Part shown: in pieces, positions 1-8,884 of the stretch | Position numbering within the stretch: the first letter of the stretch is position 1 | Layout of the letters: each line of letters opens with the position of its first letter | Assembly (NCBI GenBank): GCA_905479515.1 | Contig: CAJQMX010000215.1 | Location: forward strand, 1-64,000 | Length of the DNA: 64,000 bases | Direction of reading: 5' to 3' | Source of the DNA: an uncultured Parasphingopyxis sp. | GTDB lineage: Bacteria; Pseudomonadota; Alphaproteobacteria; Sphingomonadales; Sphingomonadaceae | Program-made: the position numbers and the translations under genes | The notes under the pieces: generated by a model | The model's database searches: none | The model's input: only the letters and a program-made list of their open reading frames with translations | What the model was told of the DNA's origin: nothing

Positions 1-1307
1 ACCGGCAGCATGAAGGCACAGGAGGCCGCCACTGCAGCAGGTGCCAGCAAGCTCGATGGCGCAACGCCGATGCCGATGGCAAATGCGCCGAGCACAGGCG
101 CGAGCGTGGTCATAGTCGCCACATTGCTGGTGACTTCGGTCAGATAGACAACCAGAATAACAACGACCAGAACAATCGCGATAGCTGGTGCACCTTCAAG
201 GCCGCTCAGCATTTCGCCCAGCCATTTGGCAAGTCCCGTGCGGTTGACTGCATTGCCAAGTGAGATGCCGCCGCCGAACAACAGAATAACACCCCAGGGC
301 AGTTTGACCGCTTCCTCCCAGGTCAGAAGACTGCGCTTTTCCCCGCCGCCTGCAGGTATCAGAAACATCAGCACCGCGCCGAAGGCGGCAATACCCATAT
401 CGCTGATGCCCATGCTCCATTTCAGACCAGGCAGATCACCAAAGAAATGCTGGAATCGTTCACGGATCACCCACAGAAAAGCGATCAGGCCGAAGACCAT
501 CGCAACCCGTGCTTCGGGCTGTGAAATACGCCCCAGCCCTGCAAGGTGGCTTTTGACTTCTTCCTCAGCGGCCCCGCCCTGTTCTTTGCTGGACCTGGGC
601 AGTCCACGCGTAACGACAAACCAGGCCAGCGGGATCAGCAACAACATGGCCGGCACGCCGAATGCCATCCATTGCAGATAGCCGATATCACGACCCGTAT
701 TCTTCTGAAGCCACTCAATGGCGATCAGGTTGGTTGGCGTTCCGATGGGCGTCGCGACACCACCAATGCTTGCTGCATAGCAAATGCCAAGCAGTAGTGC
801 CTTGGAAAATAACCCGGATTTATCGCCGGATTCATTGGCAACCGAAATGGCAATGGGCACCATCATCAACGTTGTCGCGGTGTTCGAGATCCAGGCTGAA
901 ATCAGTGCTGTTGCGAGCATGAAGCCTGCAATGATCAGCCGCATATGGCTTCCGGCCTGAGCGACAATATTCAGCGCGATGCGGGTATGCAGGTTCCAGC
1001 GCTCAATCCCCATGGCGACGATAAACCCGCCCATGAGCAGCATAACAATTGTGCTTGAGTACCCGGCTGCCGATTCTCCGGCAGTTCCGGCGCCGATCAG
1101 AGGAATGACAATCAATGGCAGCAGCGAGGTCGCCGGAATAGGTATGGCTTCGGTTGCCCACCAGATCGCCATAAGAATCAGGAGCGCCGCGACTCGCCAG
1201 CCTTCAGAGCTCAGTCCCCCGGGGACCGGAATCAGCAAAAGCAGGCCCGCCAGAAGCGGACCCAGAACAAGACCTGTTAACTGCGCCTGACTACGTCCCC
1301 CGAACAT
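1..1307 (-). CDS. SLC13/DASS family anion:sodium symporter, 3' end outside window
   Basis: Inner-membrane carrier of the SLC13 (DASS) family, which imports dicarboxylates, citrate or sulfate with sodium. About 435 codons are visible. The ATG at 1305-1307 opens a hydrophobic N-terminus with the family motif WWATEAIPIPATSLLP near residue 50. Near residue 390 is SNVATMTTLAPVLGAF, which resembles the conserved substrate/sodium site of the family. Several strongly hydrophobic segments lie between. The frame stays open to base 1, so the last part is missing. The gene starts 4 bases after the stop of the zinc-finger gene and is probably co-transcribed with it. Substrate is not predictable. It is part of the chromosomal flank rather than the island. 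Confidence 0.85.
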   Translation of the reverse strand, partial: MFGGRSQAQLTGLVLGPLLAGLLLLIPVPGGLSSEGWRVAALLILMAIWWATEAIPIPATSLLPLIVIPLIGAGTAGESAAGYSSTIVMLLMGGFIVAMGIERWNLHTRIALNIVAQAGSHMRLIIAGFMLATALISAWISNTATTLMMVPIAISVANESGDKSGLFSKALLLGICYAASIGGVATPIGTPTNLIAIEWLQKNTGRDIGYLQWMAFGVPAMLLLIPLAWFVVTRGLPRSSKEQGGAAEEEVKSHLAGLGRISQPEARVAMVFGLIAFLWVIRERFQHFFGDLPGLKWSMGISDMGIAAFGAVLMFLIPAGGGEKRSLLTWEEAVKLPWGVILLFGGGISLGNAVNRTGLAKWLGEMLSGLEGAPAIAIVLVVVILVVYLTEVTSNVATMTTLAPVLGAFAIGIGVAPSSLLAPAAVAASCAFMLP

Positions 1308-1311
1308 ACAC

Positions 1312-1512
1312 TTATCCCTGATTGTCCGGATCGTGCTCGGAATTCTTCAGGATGAACAGACGGTCGCAATATTTGCAGGTGACATAATGCTCATCGCCCA
1401 TTTCATAATAGACGACCGGATGTCCCAGAGCGCCGCCGCCGTCACACGCAACTTTGTGGTCTTCAACGATAAGCACTTCGGGTGCGGTCTTGAGTTCGGT
1501 TTCACTCAGCAT
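1312..1512 (-). CDS. small zinc-finger protein (NDUFS6/CHCC type)
   Basis: A 66-residue protein of the zf-CHCC family, related to the mitochondrial complex I accessory subunit NDUFS6 and widespread in Alphaproteobacteria. The zinc ligands are visible in VACDGGGALGHPVVYYEMG and HYVTCKYCDRLFIL: one Cys, one His and the CxxC pair. I chose the ATG at 1512 (MLSETELKTAPEV) because family members begin shortly before the VEDHKVACDG segment; the frame is open 13 codons further upstream. It ends 4 bases before the SLC13 start, and a divergent ABC ATPase begins 91 bases away. A role in complex I assembly or iron-sulfur handling is inferred from homologues only. Confidence 0.8.
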   Translation of the reverse strand: MLSETELKTAPEVLIVEDHKVACDGGGALGHPVVYYEMGDEHYVTCKYCDRLFILKNSEHDPDNQG

Positions 1513-1603
1513 GATTTCATTCCTGATCGGCGTTTGCGAATTTGTGATCAAGCTACTAGGTATGTTCAGCGCACTTCCCGCGTCAATCTCGAAAGATGCC
1601 TAC

Positions 1604-2551
1604 ATGTCTGCTGATCGGTCAGAACCTGAGTTTGCCATTGAAGCCCGGGGGCTGGAAAAAACCTATAAGGGTTCCGGGAAACTGCCACCGAAACAGGCAC
1701 TGAAGGGCATAGATCTGAAGATCCCGACCGGCTCGATCTTTGGTCTTCTGGGTCCTAACGGTGCAGGAAAGTCTACATTTATCAACATACTATCTGGTCT
1801 GGTGACCAAAACCGGAGGTCAAGCCTTTATCTGGGGCATGAATATTGATGACCAGCCGCGTGCCGCGCGTGCAGCCATTGGTGTTGTCCCTCAGGAAATC
1901 ACCATGGACCCGTTTTTCACCCCATATGAGGCGCTGGAACTTTCCGCGGGATTTTATGGAGTGCCTAAATCACAGCGCCGGACCGATGAAATTCTGGCCG
2001 CTGTCGGCCTTGATGACAAGCGCGATGCCTATGTTCGTCAGCTTTCAGGCGGTATGAAACGTCGTCTTATGGTCGCAAAGGCGCTCGTGCATGCACCGCC
2101 CGTTCTGATTCTTGATGAACCGACCGCAGGTGTTGATGTCGAACTGCGCCGCTCGTTGTGGGAATATGTCAACCGGCTGAACAAGGCGGGCACAACGATT
2201 ATTCTGACCACGCACTATCTGGAAGAAGCCCAGGAAATGTGTGACCAGATCGCGATCATAAATCACGGTGAGGTGATTGCCTGTGAGCCGACCCCGCAGC
2301 TGCTGCGCAGGCTCGACCACAAGACGCTGGTTATTCAACCAAAAACAGCGCTCACCGAAGTGCCCGAAGCCCTGCGTGCCTATGATGCAAAACTTCGTCC
2401 CGACGGATCCCTGGCGATTACCTTCCGGGCCAGTGAAGCAGGCATCGGCCGGATAATGGATGTCGTTCGCGAGGCAGGTATTTCCATCGCCGATCTGGCG
2501 ACCAGAGAGCCTGATCTGGAAGATGTTTTCGTGTCCATGACCGCCAGCTAG
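1604..2551 (+). CDS. ABC transporter ATP-binding protein
   Basis: ATPase subunit of an ABC exporter of the CcmA/DrrA type, 315 residues. Walker A GPNGAGKST sits at residues 50-58, followed by the signature LSGGMKRRL, Walker B VLILDEPTAGVD and the switch histidine in ILTTHY. The C-terminal 80 residues form the extra domain usual for this subclass. The chosen ATG at 1604 gives MSADRSEPEF; an ATG at 1562 in the same frame is possible. No membrane partner lies beside it, because the next gene is convergent, so the ATPase is an orphan here and must pair with a permease elsewhere. The exported substrate is unknown. Confidence 0.88.
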   Translation: MSADRSEPEFAIEARGLEKTYKGSGKLPPKQALKGIDLKIPTGSIFGLLGPNGAGKSTFINILSGLVTKTGGQAFIWGMNIDDQPRAARAAIGVVPQEITMDPFFTPYEALELSAGFYGVPKSQRRTDEILAAVGLDDKRDAYVRQLSGGMKRRLMVAKALVHAPPVLILDEPTAGVDVELRRSLWEYVNRLNKAGTTIILTTHYLEEAQEMCDQIAIINHGEVIACEPTPQLLRRLDHKTLVIQPKTALTEVPEALRAYDAKLRPDGSLAITFRASEAGIGRIMDVVREAGISIADLATREPDLEDVFVSMTAS

Positions 2552-2581
2552 CGCATCAGATTCAGGAAGACAGAGCGGCGA

Positions 2582-3553
2582 TCAGCGCCGTTCGAGCGAC
2601 CATCCCTTTTTCTCCAGCATGGTGATCACGCTGTCTGGTCCAGCCAGATGACCCGACCCCACAGCAACGAAGATTGTACCTTCTTCGCGGGTCATCAGCC
2701 ATTCCAGCATATTGACCCAGTGCCGGTTGCGACGTGTGAACATGACTTCATATACGGCTGGCATTTCGGTCTTCATGTCGCCTATGGCTTCTTCATAGAG
2801 CGCATTTGTATCGCCTGAGAGCCAGACATTCATGGATTTCTTCAGGTCAGAGTCATCCGCCTCGATCTCTTCCAGCTCATCCAGTCCATCCATCAGCATG
2901 GCGACCTGAGAGGCGATCGTCAGCCTGGCGAGCGAATAGGCCACTTCCATGCCGTTCTCGAGCGATCTGACTTCACGCTCCGGCCCGAGCTGTGTTTCCA
3001 TCCAGGTTTCAACGCCATATTCTGCGAGATGGCCTTCGGCTTCCAGTGCCATGACGCTGATCATCAGGGCTGCAAACCAGGGTTGCTGACCTTTAAAGTT
3101 CTCGATGCGCAGACCGATGTCTTTCAGGGCTGATGACAGCCTTTCATACTGATCGGGTGTAAGAACGTCCTTCACTTCCTGTCCGGGGGCGGCGATGCCT
3201 GCCTTGAAGAAATCAAGATAAGTCCCGCTGGACGGATCACGGTCCGTGGTTTCGAAATAAACAATATCGGCCTTGTTAAACACATCGAGCACAGCTTTCC
3301 GCCGCCAGTCGACGTTTTCAGGCAGGACATGGATTGTTCCGAACAGATAAATCTCTGTGTCTTCATCAGACATGCGCCACATGGCGGGGCCTGTCTGTTC
3401 GGCCTGAATCAGGGGCGCGGTGCCAAGTTCGGTTATGGCGCGGCTTTCAAAACCGGATCCGGCTAACGCGGGTCCGTAAAGCCAGGCGCAGGTCAGTGAT
3501 ATCCCCAGCCCCAGACGGACAGGGCGAAGGATCTGCTCAAACTTCAAACTCAT
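2582..3553 (-). CDS. TraB/GumN family protein
   Basis: A secreted or envelope-anchored TraB/GumN-family protein of about 323 residues, related to Tiki-type metalloproteases. The ATG at 3553 gives a basic, hydrophobic N-terminus ending in PALAGS that reads as a Sec signal peptide, which is why I preferred it to a start 11 codons upstream. The family's first GxxH motif is in YLFGTIHVLPENVDW, and the C-terminal GSGHLAGPDSVITML matches the conserved GxxH/GPxS motif. It is convergent with the ABC ATPase, 30 bases apart. GumN genes occur near polysaccharide clusters, but nothing here supports that role. It is the last gene before the tRNA-associated integration zone. Confidence 0.82.
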   Translation of the reverse strand: MSLKFEQILRPVRLGLGISLTCAWLYGPALAGSGFESRAITELGTAPLIQAEQTGPAMWRMSDEDTEIYLFGTIHVLPENVDWRRKAVLDVFNKADIVYFETTDRDPSSGTYLDFFKAGIAAPGQEVKDVLTPDQYERLSSALKDIGLRIENFKGQQPWFAALMISVMALEAEGHLAEYGVETWMETQLGPEREVRSLENGMEVAYSLARLTIASQVAMLMDGLDELEEIEADDSDLKKSMNVWLSGDTNALYEEAIGDMKTEMPAVYEVMFTRRNRHWVNMLEWLMTREEGTIFVAVGSGHLAGPDSVITMLEKKGWSLERR

Positions 3554-3624
3554 GACTTGCGTTTCACCTTCTCTCGCCATATCCAAAGGCGCTATTCATG
3601 ATATGACATCATGGCGAAAGTTTA

Positions 3625-3666
<42 letters not shown>

Positions 3667-3810
3667 TGATGTCAAGGAGGAATTTGAAAAGAGGAGATGA
3701 AAAAGACTTTTAGAATCAACGGCTTGCATGAGGTGCAATGATGACTTTTCAAAGTCGAGTTTCTCACGTAAGCACCACGTAAGCAGTTCAAGCGTTAAAA
3801 ACGCGAAGAT

Positions 3811-3887
3811 GCACCCGTAGCTCAGCTGGATAGAGTGTCGGCCTCCGAAGCCGAAGGTCACTGGTTCGAATCCAGTCGGGTGCACCA
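3811..3887 (+). tRNA. tRNA-Arg (anticodon CCG)
   Basis: A complete 77-base tRNA gene including an encoded CCA. The acceptor GCACCCG pairs with CGGGTGC, the anticodon stem TCGGC with GCCGA around the loop CTCCGAA, and the T-stem ACTGG with CCAGT around TTCGAAT. The anticodon CCG lies at 3845-3847 and reads codon CGG. The anticodon stem differs from that of the half copy at 3625, so this gene probably came in with the island and replaced the disrupted host gene. Confidence 0.95.
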
Positions 3888-3932
3888 TTTCTCCCTACAA
3901 AAACAATACTTTACCTTAGCGTCGTGACCGAT

Positions 3933-3989
3933 TTATCTGTCCGTCTCGACGAGTTTGGGTATTCTCGCGAAGGCTTTGGCGATTGACTG
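3933..3989 (-). pseudogene. C-terminal fossil of a second FMN azoreductase
   Basis: Read leftwards, these 18 codons give QSIAKAFARIPKLVETDR and a stop. They closely match QSIAEAFAQVPKLVETIQ in the intact azoreductase gene at 23880. Nothing upstream in this frame extends the match; it ends exactly where an IS6-like terminal sequence begins. It is therefore the tail of a lost paralogue, cut by a recombination event. Confidence 0.65.
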
Positions 3990-4001
3990 GCTCTGTTGCA
4001 A
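3989..4001. repeat. IS6-family terminal-repeat-like sequence
   Basis: GGCTCTGTTGCAA matches the outer end of the terminal inverted repeat known for IS6-family elements such as IS6100. No transposase is present. It lies exactly between the azoreductase fossil and the relaxase fossil, so it may be the scar of an IS6-mediated deletion. Thirteen bases alone could be chance. Confidence 0.4.
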
Positions 4002-4004
4002 CAG

Positions 4005-4482
4005 ATCTCAGCATTCGCGTCCTTTCCCCCGTCGATCTGGACAAGCAGGTCGGATCGGACGGCTCGACCTGGGTCGACCGGCGGCTGATCCATGGCGAGA
4101 CCGCCGACCTTGCGCCGGTAGGAGGCAGCAGGTGCGTGAGGCGATAGACCAGCGCCGCGAGCATCAAATCGAAAAGGGTGACCCCAGCCGTAGCAGCGCC
4201 AGCCGTGTCTTCTACCGCCGCAACCTTCTCGCCACCCTGCGCGAGCGCGAGGTTGCCCGCGTCGGATCGGAAAAGGCGAAGAGCAAGGGACGGCCGTTCC
4301 GCGCTGCCACGGACGGCGAGAGCGTCAGCGGCAAGTTCGTTGTGGTGGAAAAGAGCCATGAGTTCACCCTTGTCTCTTGGCGGCCGGTCATCGACCACCA
4401 GTTCGGCCGCGGGGTCGCGGGCGTTGTGCAGGGCGGCTCGGTCTCATGGCAGTTGGGCCGGCAATGGGGTCTCGGATTGTGA
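4005..4482 (+). pseudogene. relaxase/mobilisation nuclease (DUF3363 region), 3' fragment with frameshift
   Basis: Remnant of the C-terminal DUF3363 region of a relaxase, the enzyme that nicks oriT and leads DNA into the recipient. One frame gives SIRVLSPVDLDKQVGSDG then WVDRRLIHGETADLAP. Near 4120 the match moves to another frame with QQVREAIDQRREHQIEKGDP and RRNLLATLREREVARVG. The end is FTLVSWRPVIDHQFGRG and VSWQLGRQWGLGL. The catalytic N-terminal domain is absent and the join is frameshifted, so it cannot mobilise DNA. Its likely partner, the trb operon, lies 30 kb to the right. Confidence 0.75.
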
Positions 4483-4486
4483 TGGC

Positions 4487-5377
4487 TTATCGTGCAATGA
4501 AGAGATTTTCACTCATGAAATCCACAAAGATCCGCAGCTTGGACGACATATGTCGGCTCGACGGCCAAAGAAGTCGGAACGTCCCATCATGCCGTGTGTG
4601 CTTTTCAAGCACAGCCTTCAATCGGCCGCTTCGCAATTGATCCCGGATCGCGAAATCGGGCAGAGATGCGATACCGAGGCCAGCAGCGGCCATGTCGATC
4701 AATGGCTCGATGGTATTCCCCACTGCCGTTTGCGGAAGATCGATGCTGATCACCCTTCCATCCTCGATGAGCGGCCAGCGCTCCAGTTTGCCGCTCGTCG
4801 CGTATCGATGGTGCAGACAGGCGTGATTTTGCAGATCATTGGGTGTTCGGGGCACGCCATGTCGCTCGATATAGCTGGGTGAGCAGACTAGCATCAGCCG
4901 AAACGGGCCGAGAGTGCGCGTCATCAGGCGCGAGTCACTGACATCGCCCGCACGGATAACGGCATCGAACCCCTCGTCGATCACGTCCACCACGCGGTCG
5001 GTGAAATCGAGGTCGAGTTCGATCTCGGGATACGCCTGCATGAAGGCGATCAGGGCGGGCATCATCAACATGCCCGCGAGTGGTAAGCTGACACGCAGAG
5101 TTCCGCTTGGCGTCTCGCGCGTGCTGGCAACTTCCAGTTCGGCTGCTTCAAGCTCGCCCAGAATGCGCCGGCTCCGTTCGAGAAAGCACGCACCCTCCGG
5201 TGTCAGCGTGACGGTGCGCGTCGAGCGATGAAACAGGCGCACACCCAGATGCTCTTCGAGCCGCACTATCGCCTTGCCAACGGCCGAGGATGACAGGCCC
5301 AACGACTGCCCCGCAGCAGTGAAGTTGCCAGCATCGGCAGCTCGGACGAAAATCTTCAAAGTTCCGAACGTGTCCAA
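4487..5377 (-). CDS. LysR family transcriptional regulator
   Basis: A full-length LysR regulator of 296 residues. The winged helix-turn-helix covers about residues 1-60 (FTAAGQSLGLSSSAVGKAIV), then the linker helix and an effector-binding domain from about residue 90 with the usual FDAVIRAGDVSDSRL segment. It is divergent from the MFS exporter at 5542 with 164 bases between, the classic layout for a LysR gene controlling its neighbour and itself. Its stop lies 4 bases after the relaxase fossil, so the module seems to have landed on the end of that gene. The effector is unknown. Confidence 0.9.
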   Translation of the reverse strand: MDTFGTLKIFVRAADAGNFTAAGQSLGLSSSAVGKAIVRLEEHLGVRLFHRSTRTVTLTPEGACFLERSRRILGELEAAELEVASTRETPSGTLRVSLPLAGMLMMPALIAFMQAYPEIELDLDFTDRVVDVIDEGFDAVIRAGDVSDSRLMTRTLGPFRLMLVCSPSYIERHGVPRTPNDLQNHACLHHRYATSGKLERWPLIEDGRVISIDLPQTAVGNTIEPLIDMAAAGLGIASLPDFAIRDQLRSGRLKAVLEKHTRHDGTFRLLWPSSRHMSSKLRIFVDFMSENLFIAR

Positions 5378-5541
5378 CCAAACCTCACTATTTCAGAATA
5401 TTATTCCGTTATGTTTGGAATTGTATCTCAATTATCGATGCTGCGCATCTGAATTATGTGGAGACCGAAGGGGCGATAAGCGCCGAACGCCGCGCGCCGC
5501 TGCCTTCCGAACCGATAACCTACAGATTGCAGAGGCCCTCT

Positions 5542-6777
5542 ATGAGTTCTACAAACCAGACATGCGAAGCGTTGGGAGACCAACCGACATATTCACCTCA
5601 AAACGCTGCGCCGCCGGATCGCCTCCCGCTGATGAAGCTTTTGGCGCTGGCGCTTGCCACTTTCGTCACCGTGCTCACCGAGGCGTTGCCGGCAGGCATC
5701 CTGCCGTTGATGAGCAATGATTTGGTGGTTTCCGAAGCGCTGATCGGCCAACTCGTTACCGTCTATGCCATCGGAACCCTTCTCACGGCCATCCCGCTGA
5801 CGGCGGCGACGCAAGGAATACGCCGCCGTCCCCTCCTGCTCATCGCCATCGGCGGCTTTGCGGTCGTCAATCTCGTCACTGCGCTGTCCACCAGCTACGC
5901 ACTGACCATAGGCGCACGTTTCGTGGCGGGCATTTTCGCGGGCCTTCTGTGGGCGCTGGTGGCCGGTTACGCCGTCCGCATGGTGCCCAAGCACCTAAAA
6001 GGGCGGTCCATGACCATCGCAATGGTCGGCATTCCGTTGGCACTGTCGATCGGCATTCCAGCCCTCACCTTTCTTGCCACGTTAACGGGATGGCGTGTGG
6101 TCTTCGGCCTGATGAGCCTGTTCGCGGTGCTCTTGTTCTTTTGGGTTTCGCTGCGCCTTCCCGATTTTCCCGGCCAGAAGGGCGAACGGCGCTTATCGCT
6201 GGCGAGCGTCGTCAGGATTCCGGGCCTTCGTTCGGTCCTGTTCGCCACTTTCGCTTTCGTGCTCGCGCACAATATCCTCTATACATACATCGCGCCGTTT
6301 CTTGTGCAGTCCGGTCTCAACGAGCGCGTCGATCTGGTCCTTCTCGTTTTCGGCATCATCGCGCTGGTGAGCATCTGGGTCGTCGGGGTTCTGATCGATC
6401 GTTGGCTGCGCGAACTCGTGCTGGGCAGTGCGGTCCTCTTCATTGTCGCTGCTCTGATCTTGGGCGTTCAGGGCACGAACGCTACGGCAGTTGTCATCGG
6501 CGTCGTAGTATGGGGACTTGCCTGGGGTGGCGCGGCAACGCTCTTCCAGACTGCCTCGGCAAAGGCTGCCGGAGAGGCTGCCGATGTTGCGCAGTCCATG
6601 ATCGTCACCGTCTGGAACCTCGCCATGGCGGGCGGCGGGATCGTTGGCGGGTTGCTTCTGGAAAATGCCGGCGTCGATGTGTTCCCTTGGACGTTGATCG
6701 TCCTTCTCGTCTTCACGCTCGTCATCGTTATCTCGGCCCGCCAGCATGGTTTTCCTCACATACGCAGGAGGGCTTGA
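5542..6777 (+). CDS. MFS transporter, AraJ/DHA1-like
   Basis: A 12-segment major facilitator permease of 411 residues, resembling AraJ-type sugar/drug efflux proteins. I chose ATG 5542 (MSSTNQTCEALGD); the first membrane span starts near residue 30 (LALALATFVTVLTEALPAG). A motif-A-like loop RRRPLLLIAIGG follows helix 2, and GARFVAGIFAGLLWAL matches helix 4 of the family. The divergent LysR gene at 4487 is its probable regulator. Transport is presumably proton-driven export of a small organic compound. A broken LysR gene follows 16 bases downstream. Confidence 0.87.
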   Translation: MSSTNQTCEALGDQPTYSPQNAAPPDRLPLMKLLALALATFVTVLTEALPAGILPLMSNDLVVSEALIGQLVTVYAIGTLLTAIPLTAATQGIRRRPLLLIAIGGFAVVNLVTALSTSYALTIGARFVAGIFAGLLWALVAGYAVRMVPKHLKGRSMTIAMVGIPLALSIGIPALTFLATLTGWRVVFGLMSLFAVLLFFWVSLRLPDFPGQKGERRLSLASVVRIPGLRSVLFATFAFVLAHNILYTYIAPFLVQSGLNERVDLVLLVFGIIALVSIWVVGVLIDRWLRELVLGSAVLFIVAALILGVQGTNATAVVIGVVVWGLAWGGAATLFQTASAKAAGEAADVAQSMIVTVWNLAMAGGGIVGGLLLENAGVDVFPWTLIVLLVFTLVIVISARQHGFPHIRRRA

Positions 6778-6793
6778 ATATCGGAAAGTAGCG

Positions 6794-7235
6794 ATGCGGC
6801 GGCGTTTGGCACCGATGATTGATCGTCAATGGGGGATACCGACCCTGTTGGGGTTTCGCATTCCCCTTGCGTCATTGTTTCAGACGCTCGCTGTCGCCGA
6901 GGATCTGAACTTTCGCCACGCGGCGAACGCGCTAGGCGTCGCGAAATCCAGCGTCAGCGCGCGTGTGAAGGCGCTGGAAGAAGACCTTGGCATCCTCCTG
7001 TTCGAGCGCCATGCGAGAGGCGTCCGGCTGATCGAGGCGGGACGCCATTTCATCGAGCAGATAGAGGCGGCATCGACCAATTCGACCATGCCGTGAAGAC
7101 CGCCGACATGGCCGCGTCAGGGGAATGTGGTCGCCTTCGCATCGGCGTCCATACCCTGATTCCCCGCAGCTTCCTCGCAGACTGCGTGCCGTATACCGGG
7201 AAGATCATCCCGGCATCGACATCGAGATTTCCGAA
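6794..7235 (+). pseudogene. LysR regulator, frameshifted and cut by tRNA sequence
   Basis: The first frame encodes a good LysR DNA-binding domain (LASLFQTLAVAEDLNF, AANALGVAKSSVSARVKALE). After residue 100 it breaks. The match continues in a second frame (AASGECGRLRIGVHTLIP) and then a third (LRAVYREDHPGIDIEISEG). Homology ends at EISEG, exactly where the 3' half of a tRNA-Arg begins. Two frameshifts and the missing effector domain make it nonfunctional. It was probably intact before an integrase joined it to the tRNA. Confidence 0.8.
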
Positions 7236-7276
7236 GGCGAAGGCCACTGGTTCAAATCCAGTCGGGTGCACCATTT
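7230..7276 (+). repeat. tRNA-Arg 3' half, attR-like direct repeat
   Basis: Starting at TCCGAAGGCGAAGG, this stretch carries the 3' part of a tRNA-Arg(CCG): the T-arm ACTGGTTCAAATCCAGT, acceptor CGGGTGC and CCA, then ATTT. It repeats 3845-3890 with a few differences. The 5' half is absent and the preceding bases are LysR coding sequence. This fits the right-hand attachment site of an element of about 3.4 kb bounded on the left by the complete tRNA. No integrase remains between the two. Confidence 0.75.
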
Positions 7277-7370
7277 ACCGCCAATTGCGAGACGTCGGAT
7301 TGCAGCGTCCAAACCGCCCAAGCGAATGCCCGTGACAATCCAAACGTTGCCTGACTGTCGTTAAGCGCGT

Positions 7371-7859
7371 CTAGGTGCGCTCAAACGCACTCATGAATTG
7401 CCCCAGCAATTCGTCCAGTTGTGCGCATTGTTCATCGGTCAGGGCGGCGACCAGTTTCGCCTGTGTCTCGACATGGTCCGTGACGGCCTTGTCGATGATT
7501 TCGCGCCCACGTACTGAAAGCGACACGAGAAAGCTGCGACCATCGTCAGGATTTCTGACGCGTTCAACCAGCCCTGCCTTTTCCAGTTGGTCGATGCGGT
7601 TTGTCATCGTACCTGATGTCACCATGGTCGACGCCATCAACTCGCCCGGCGACAGCGCATATGGCGAGCCAGAACGGCGCAGGGTCGCCAGAACGTCGAA
7701 ACTCGCATGGTTCAGCCCGTGCGCTGCAAAGGTCTTTTCCATGCCGCGCGCGAGATACTGATTGAGTCGCTTGAGTCGCCCGATCGTGCCCATGGGAGCG
7801 ACCTGAAGATCCGGCCGCTCTCGGCGCCACTGTTCCAAAATTCTGTCGACATGATCCAT
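7371..7859 (-). CDS. MarR family transcriptional regulator
   Basis: A 162-residue winged-helix repressor of the MarR family. The recognition region is SPGELMASTMVTSGTMTNRI and the wing is VERVRNPDDGRSFLV. The ATG at 7859 (MDHVDRILEQW) is preferred because it leaves the palindromic operators at 7884-7923 upstream; an earlier in-frame start at 7895 would lie inside one. It is divergent from the EamA transporter at 7949. MarR proteins usually release DNA on binding phenolic or other lipophilic ligands, so it probably controls that exporter and the reductase behind it. Confidence 0.88.
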   Translation of the reverse strand: MDHVDRILEQWRRERPDLQVAPMGTIGRLKRLNQYLARGMEKTFAAHGLNHASFDVLATLRRSGSPYALSPGELMASTMVTSGTMTNRIDQLEKAGLVERVRNPDDGRSFLVSLSVRGREIIDKAVTDHVETQAKLVAALTDEQCAQLDELLGQFMSAFERT

Positions 7860-7883
7860 GCGAAAAGATTTCGCACCGATATG

Positions 7884-7923
7884 TCTTGACGTCAAGATTT
7901 ATATGTTTATCTTGAGGTCAAGA
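7884..7923. promoter_or_regulatory. tandem palindromic MarR operators
   Basis: Two near-identical 14-base palindromes, TCTTGACGTCAAGA at 7884-7897 and TCTTGAGGTCAAGA at 7910-7923, are centred 26 bases apart. They lie in the intergenic region between the MarR gene and the divergent EamA gene. Their symmetry and position fit binding of two MarR dimers that control both promoters. Confidence 0.75.
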
Positions 7924-7948
7924 CAATGTCACCCCGGAGAACCATTTC

Positions 7949-8851
7949 ATGATGCAGTCGCAGAAAGGCGCATGGCTCGTGCCGCTGCTGTCCCTTCTGG
8001 CAGGCGGTTCGTTGCTAGGCATTTCCACGAACTTTGCAAAACTCGCGGGCGATACCGGAATTGAGCCGCTGGCGTTCCTGTTCTGGTCGATCACCGGTGC
8101 GGCGCTTCTGCTGATGGCCGTGGCGGCGCTGCGCCGTGATCTGCCGCCCATCAGTACGCGCACGCTTGAATATTATGCAGTATCCGCCCTTGTCGGAGTT
8201 GCCGGCTCCAATCTGATCTTCTTTTCCGCAATCCCGCATGTTGGTGCCGGCTTCGTGGCGCTGATCATCGCCTTGCCGCCGTTATTGACCTATGTCGGAG
8301 CACTGGCGCTTGGGATGGAGCGGTTCCAGACAGTCCGCGCGGCGGGCGTTGCTGCGGCTTTGGCAGGGGCAGGTGTTCTGGCGGCGCGTAAATTTTCCGC
8401 GCCCGACGCCGATGCGTCATGGATCGCGCTTGCCCTCGCGGGGCCAGCCTTGCTTGCCATCGGCAATCTCTATCGCACGCTACGCTGGCCCGAAGGCGTC
8501 TCGGCGGATGCCTTGGCGCCGGGCATGCTGATCGCGGCTGCCATCATGCTTTTGGGAGCGGGCTTTCTGCCCGGTTTCGCCCTCGGCGTTCCCATGGACA
8601 CGAATCTGCCGTTCGTCCTGATTGCCGCGCAGGCGGTGGTCTTCGCAGGCCAGTTTCTGCTGCTTTTCCTGCTGCAAAAGACAGGAGGGCCGGTGTTGCT
8701 GAGCCTGCTCGGCGCGGTTGGCGCCATCGTCGGCGTGCCGGTCGCGATTTTTCTGCAAGGTGAAGCGCCGCCCGAGGGCCTGTTTCTCGGCGCGACGCTG
8801 ATTGCCGCTGGCGTCGCCTTGGTGACGCTGGGCAAAGCGCGGTCCGACTAA
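7949..8851 (+). CDS. EamA/DMT family transporter
   Basis: A ten-helix drug/metabolite transporter of 300 residues with two EamA repeats, the first around residues 10-145 and the second 155-295. Typical features are GISTNFAKLAGDTGIEPLAF in repeat one and LSLLGAVGAIVGVPVAIFLQ near the end. Tandem ATGs at 7949 and 7952 are both possible starts. It faces the MarR repressor across two palindromic operators, and a nucleotide-binding reductase follows 33 bases downstream. It probably exports a small metabolite or toxic compound. Confidence 0.87.
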   Translation: MMQSQKGAWLVPLLSLLAGGSLLGISTNFAKLAGDTGIEPLAFLFWSITGAALLLMAVAALRRDLPPISTRTLEYYAVSALVGVAGSNLIFFSAIPHVGAGFVALIIALPPLLTYVGALALGMERFQTVRAAGVAAALAGAGVLAARKFSAPDADASWIALALAGPALLAIGNLYRTLRWPEGVSADALAPGMLIAAAIMLLGAGFLPGFALGVPMDTNLPFVLIAAQAVVFAGQFLLLFLLQKTGGPVLLSLLGAVGAIVGVPVAIFLQGEAPPEGLFLGATLIAAGVALVTLGKARSD

Positions 8852-8884
8852 CCTGCCTACTCGCCCATTTCAAGGAGACAACTC

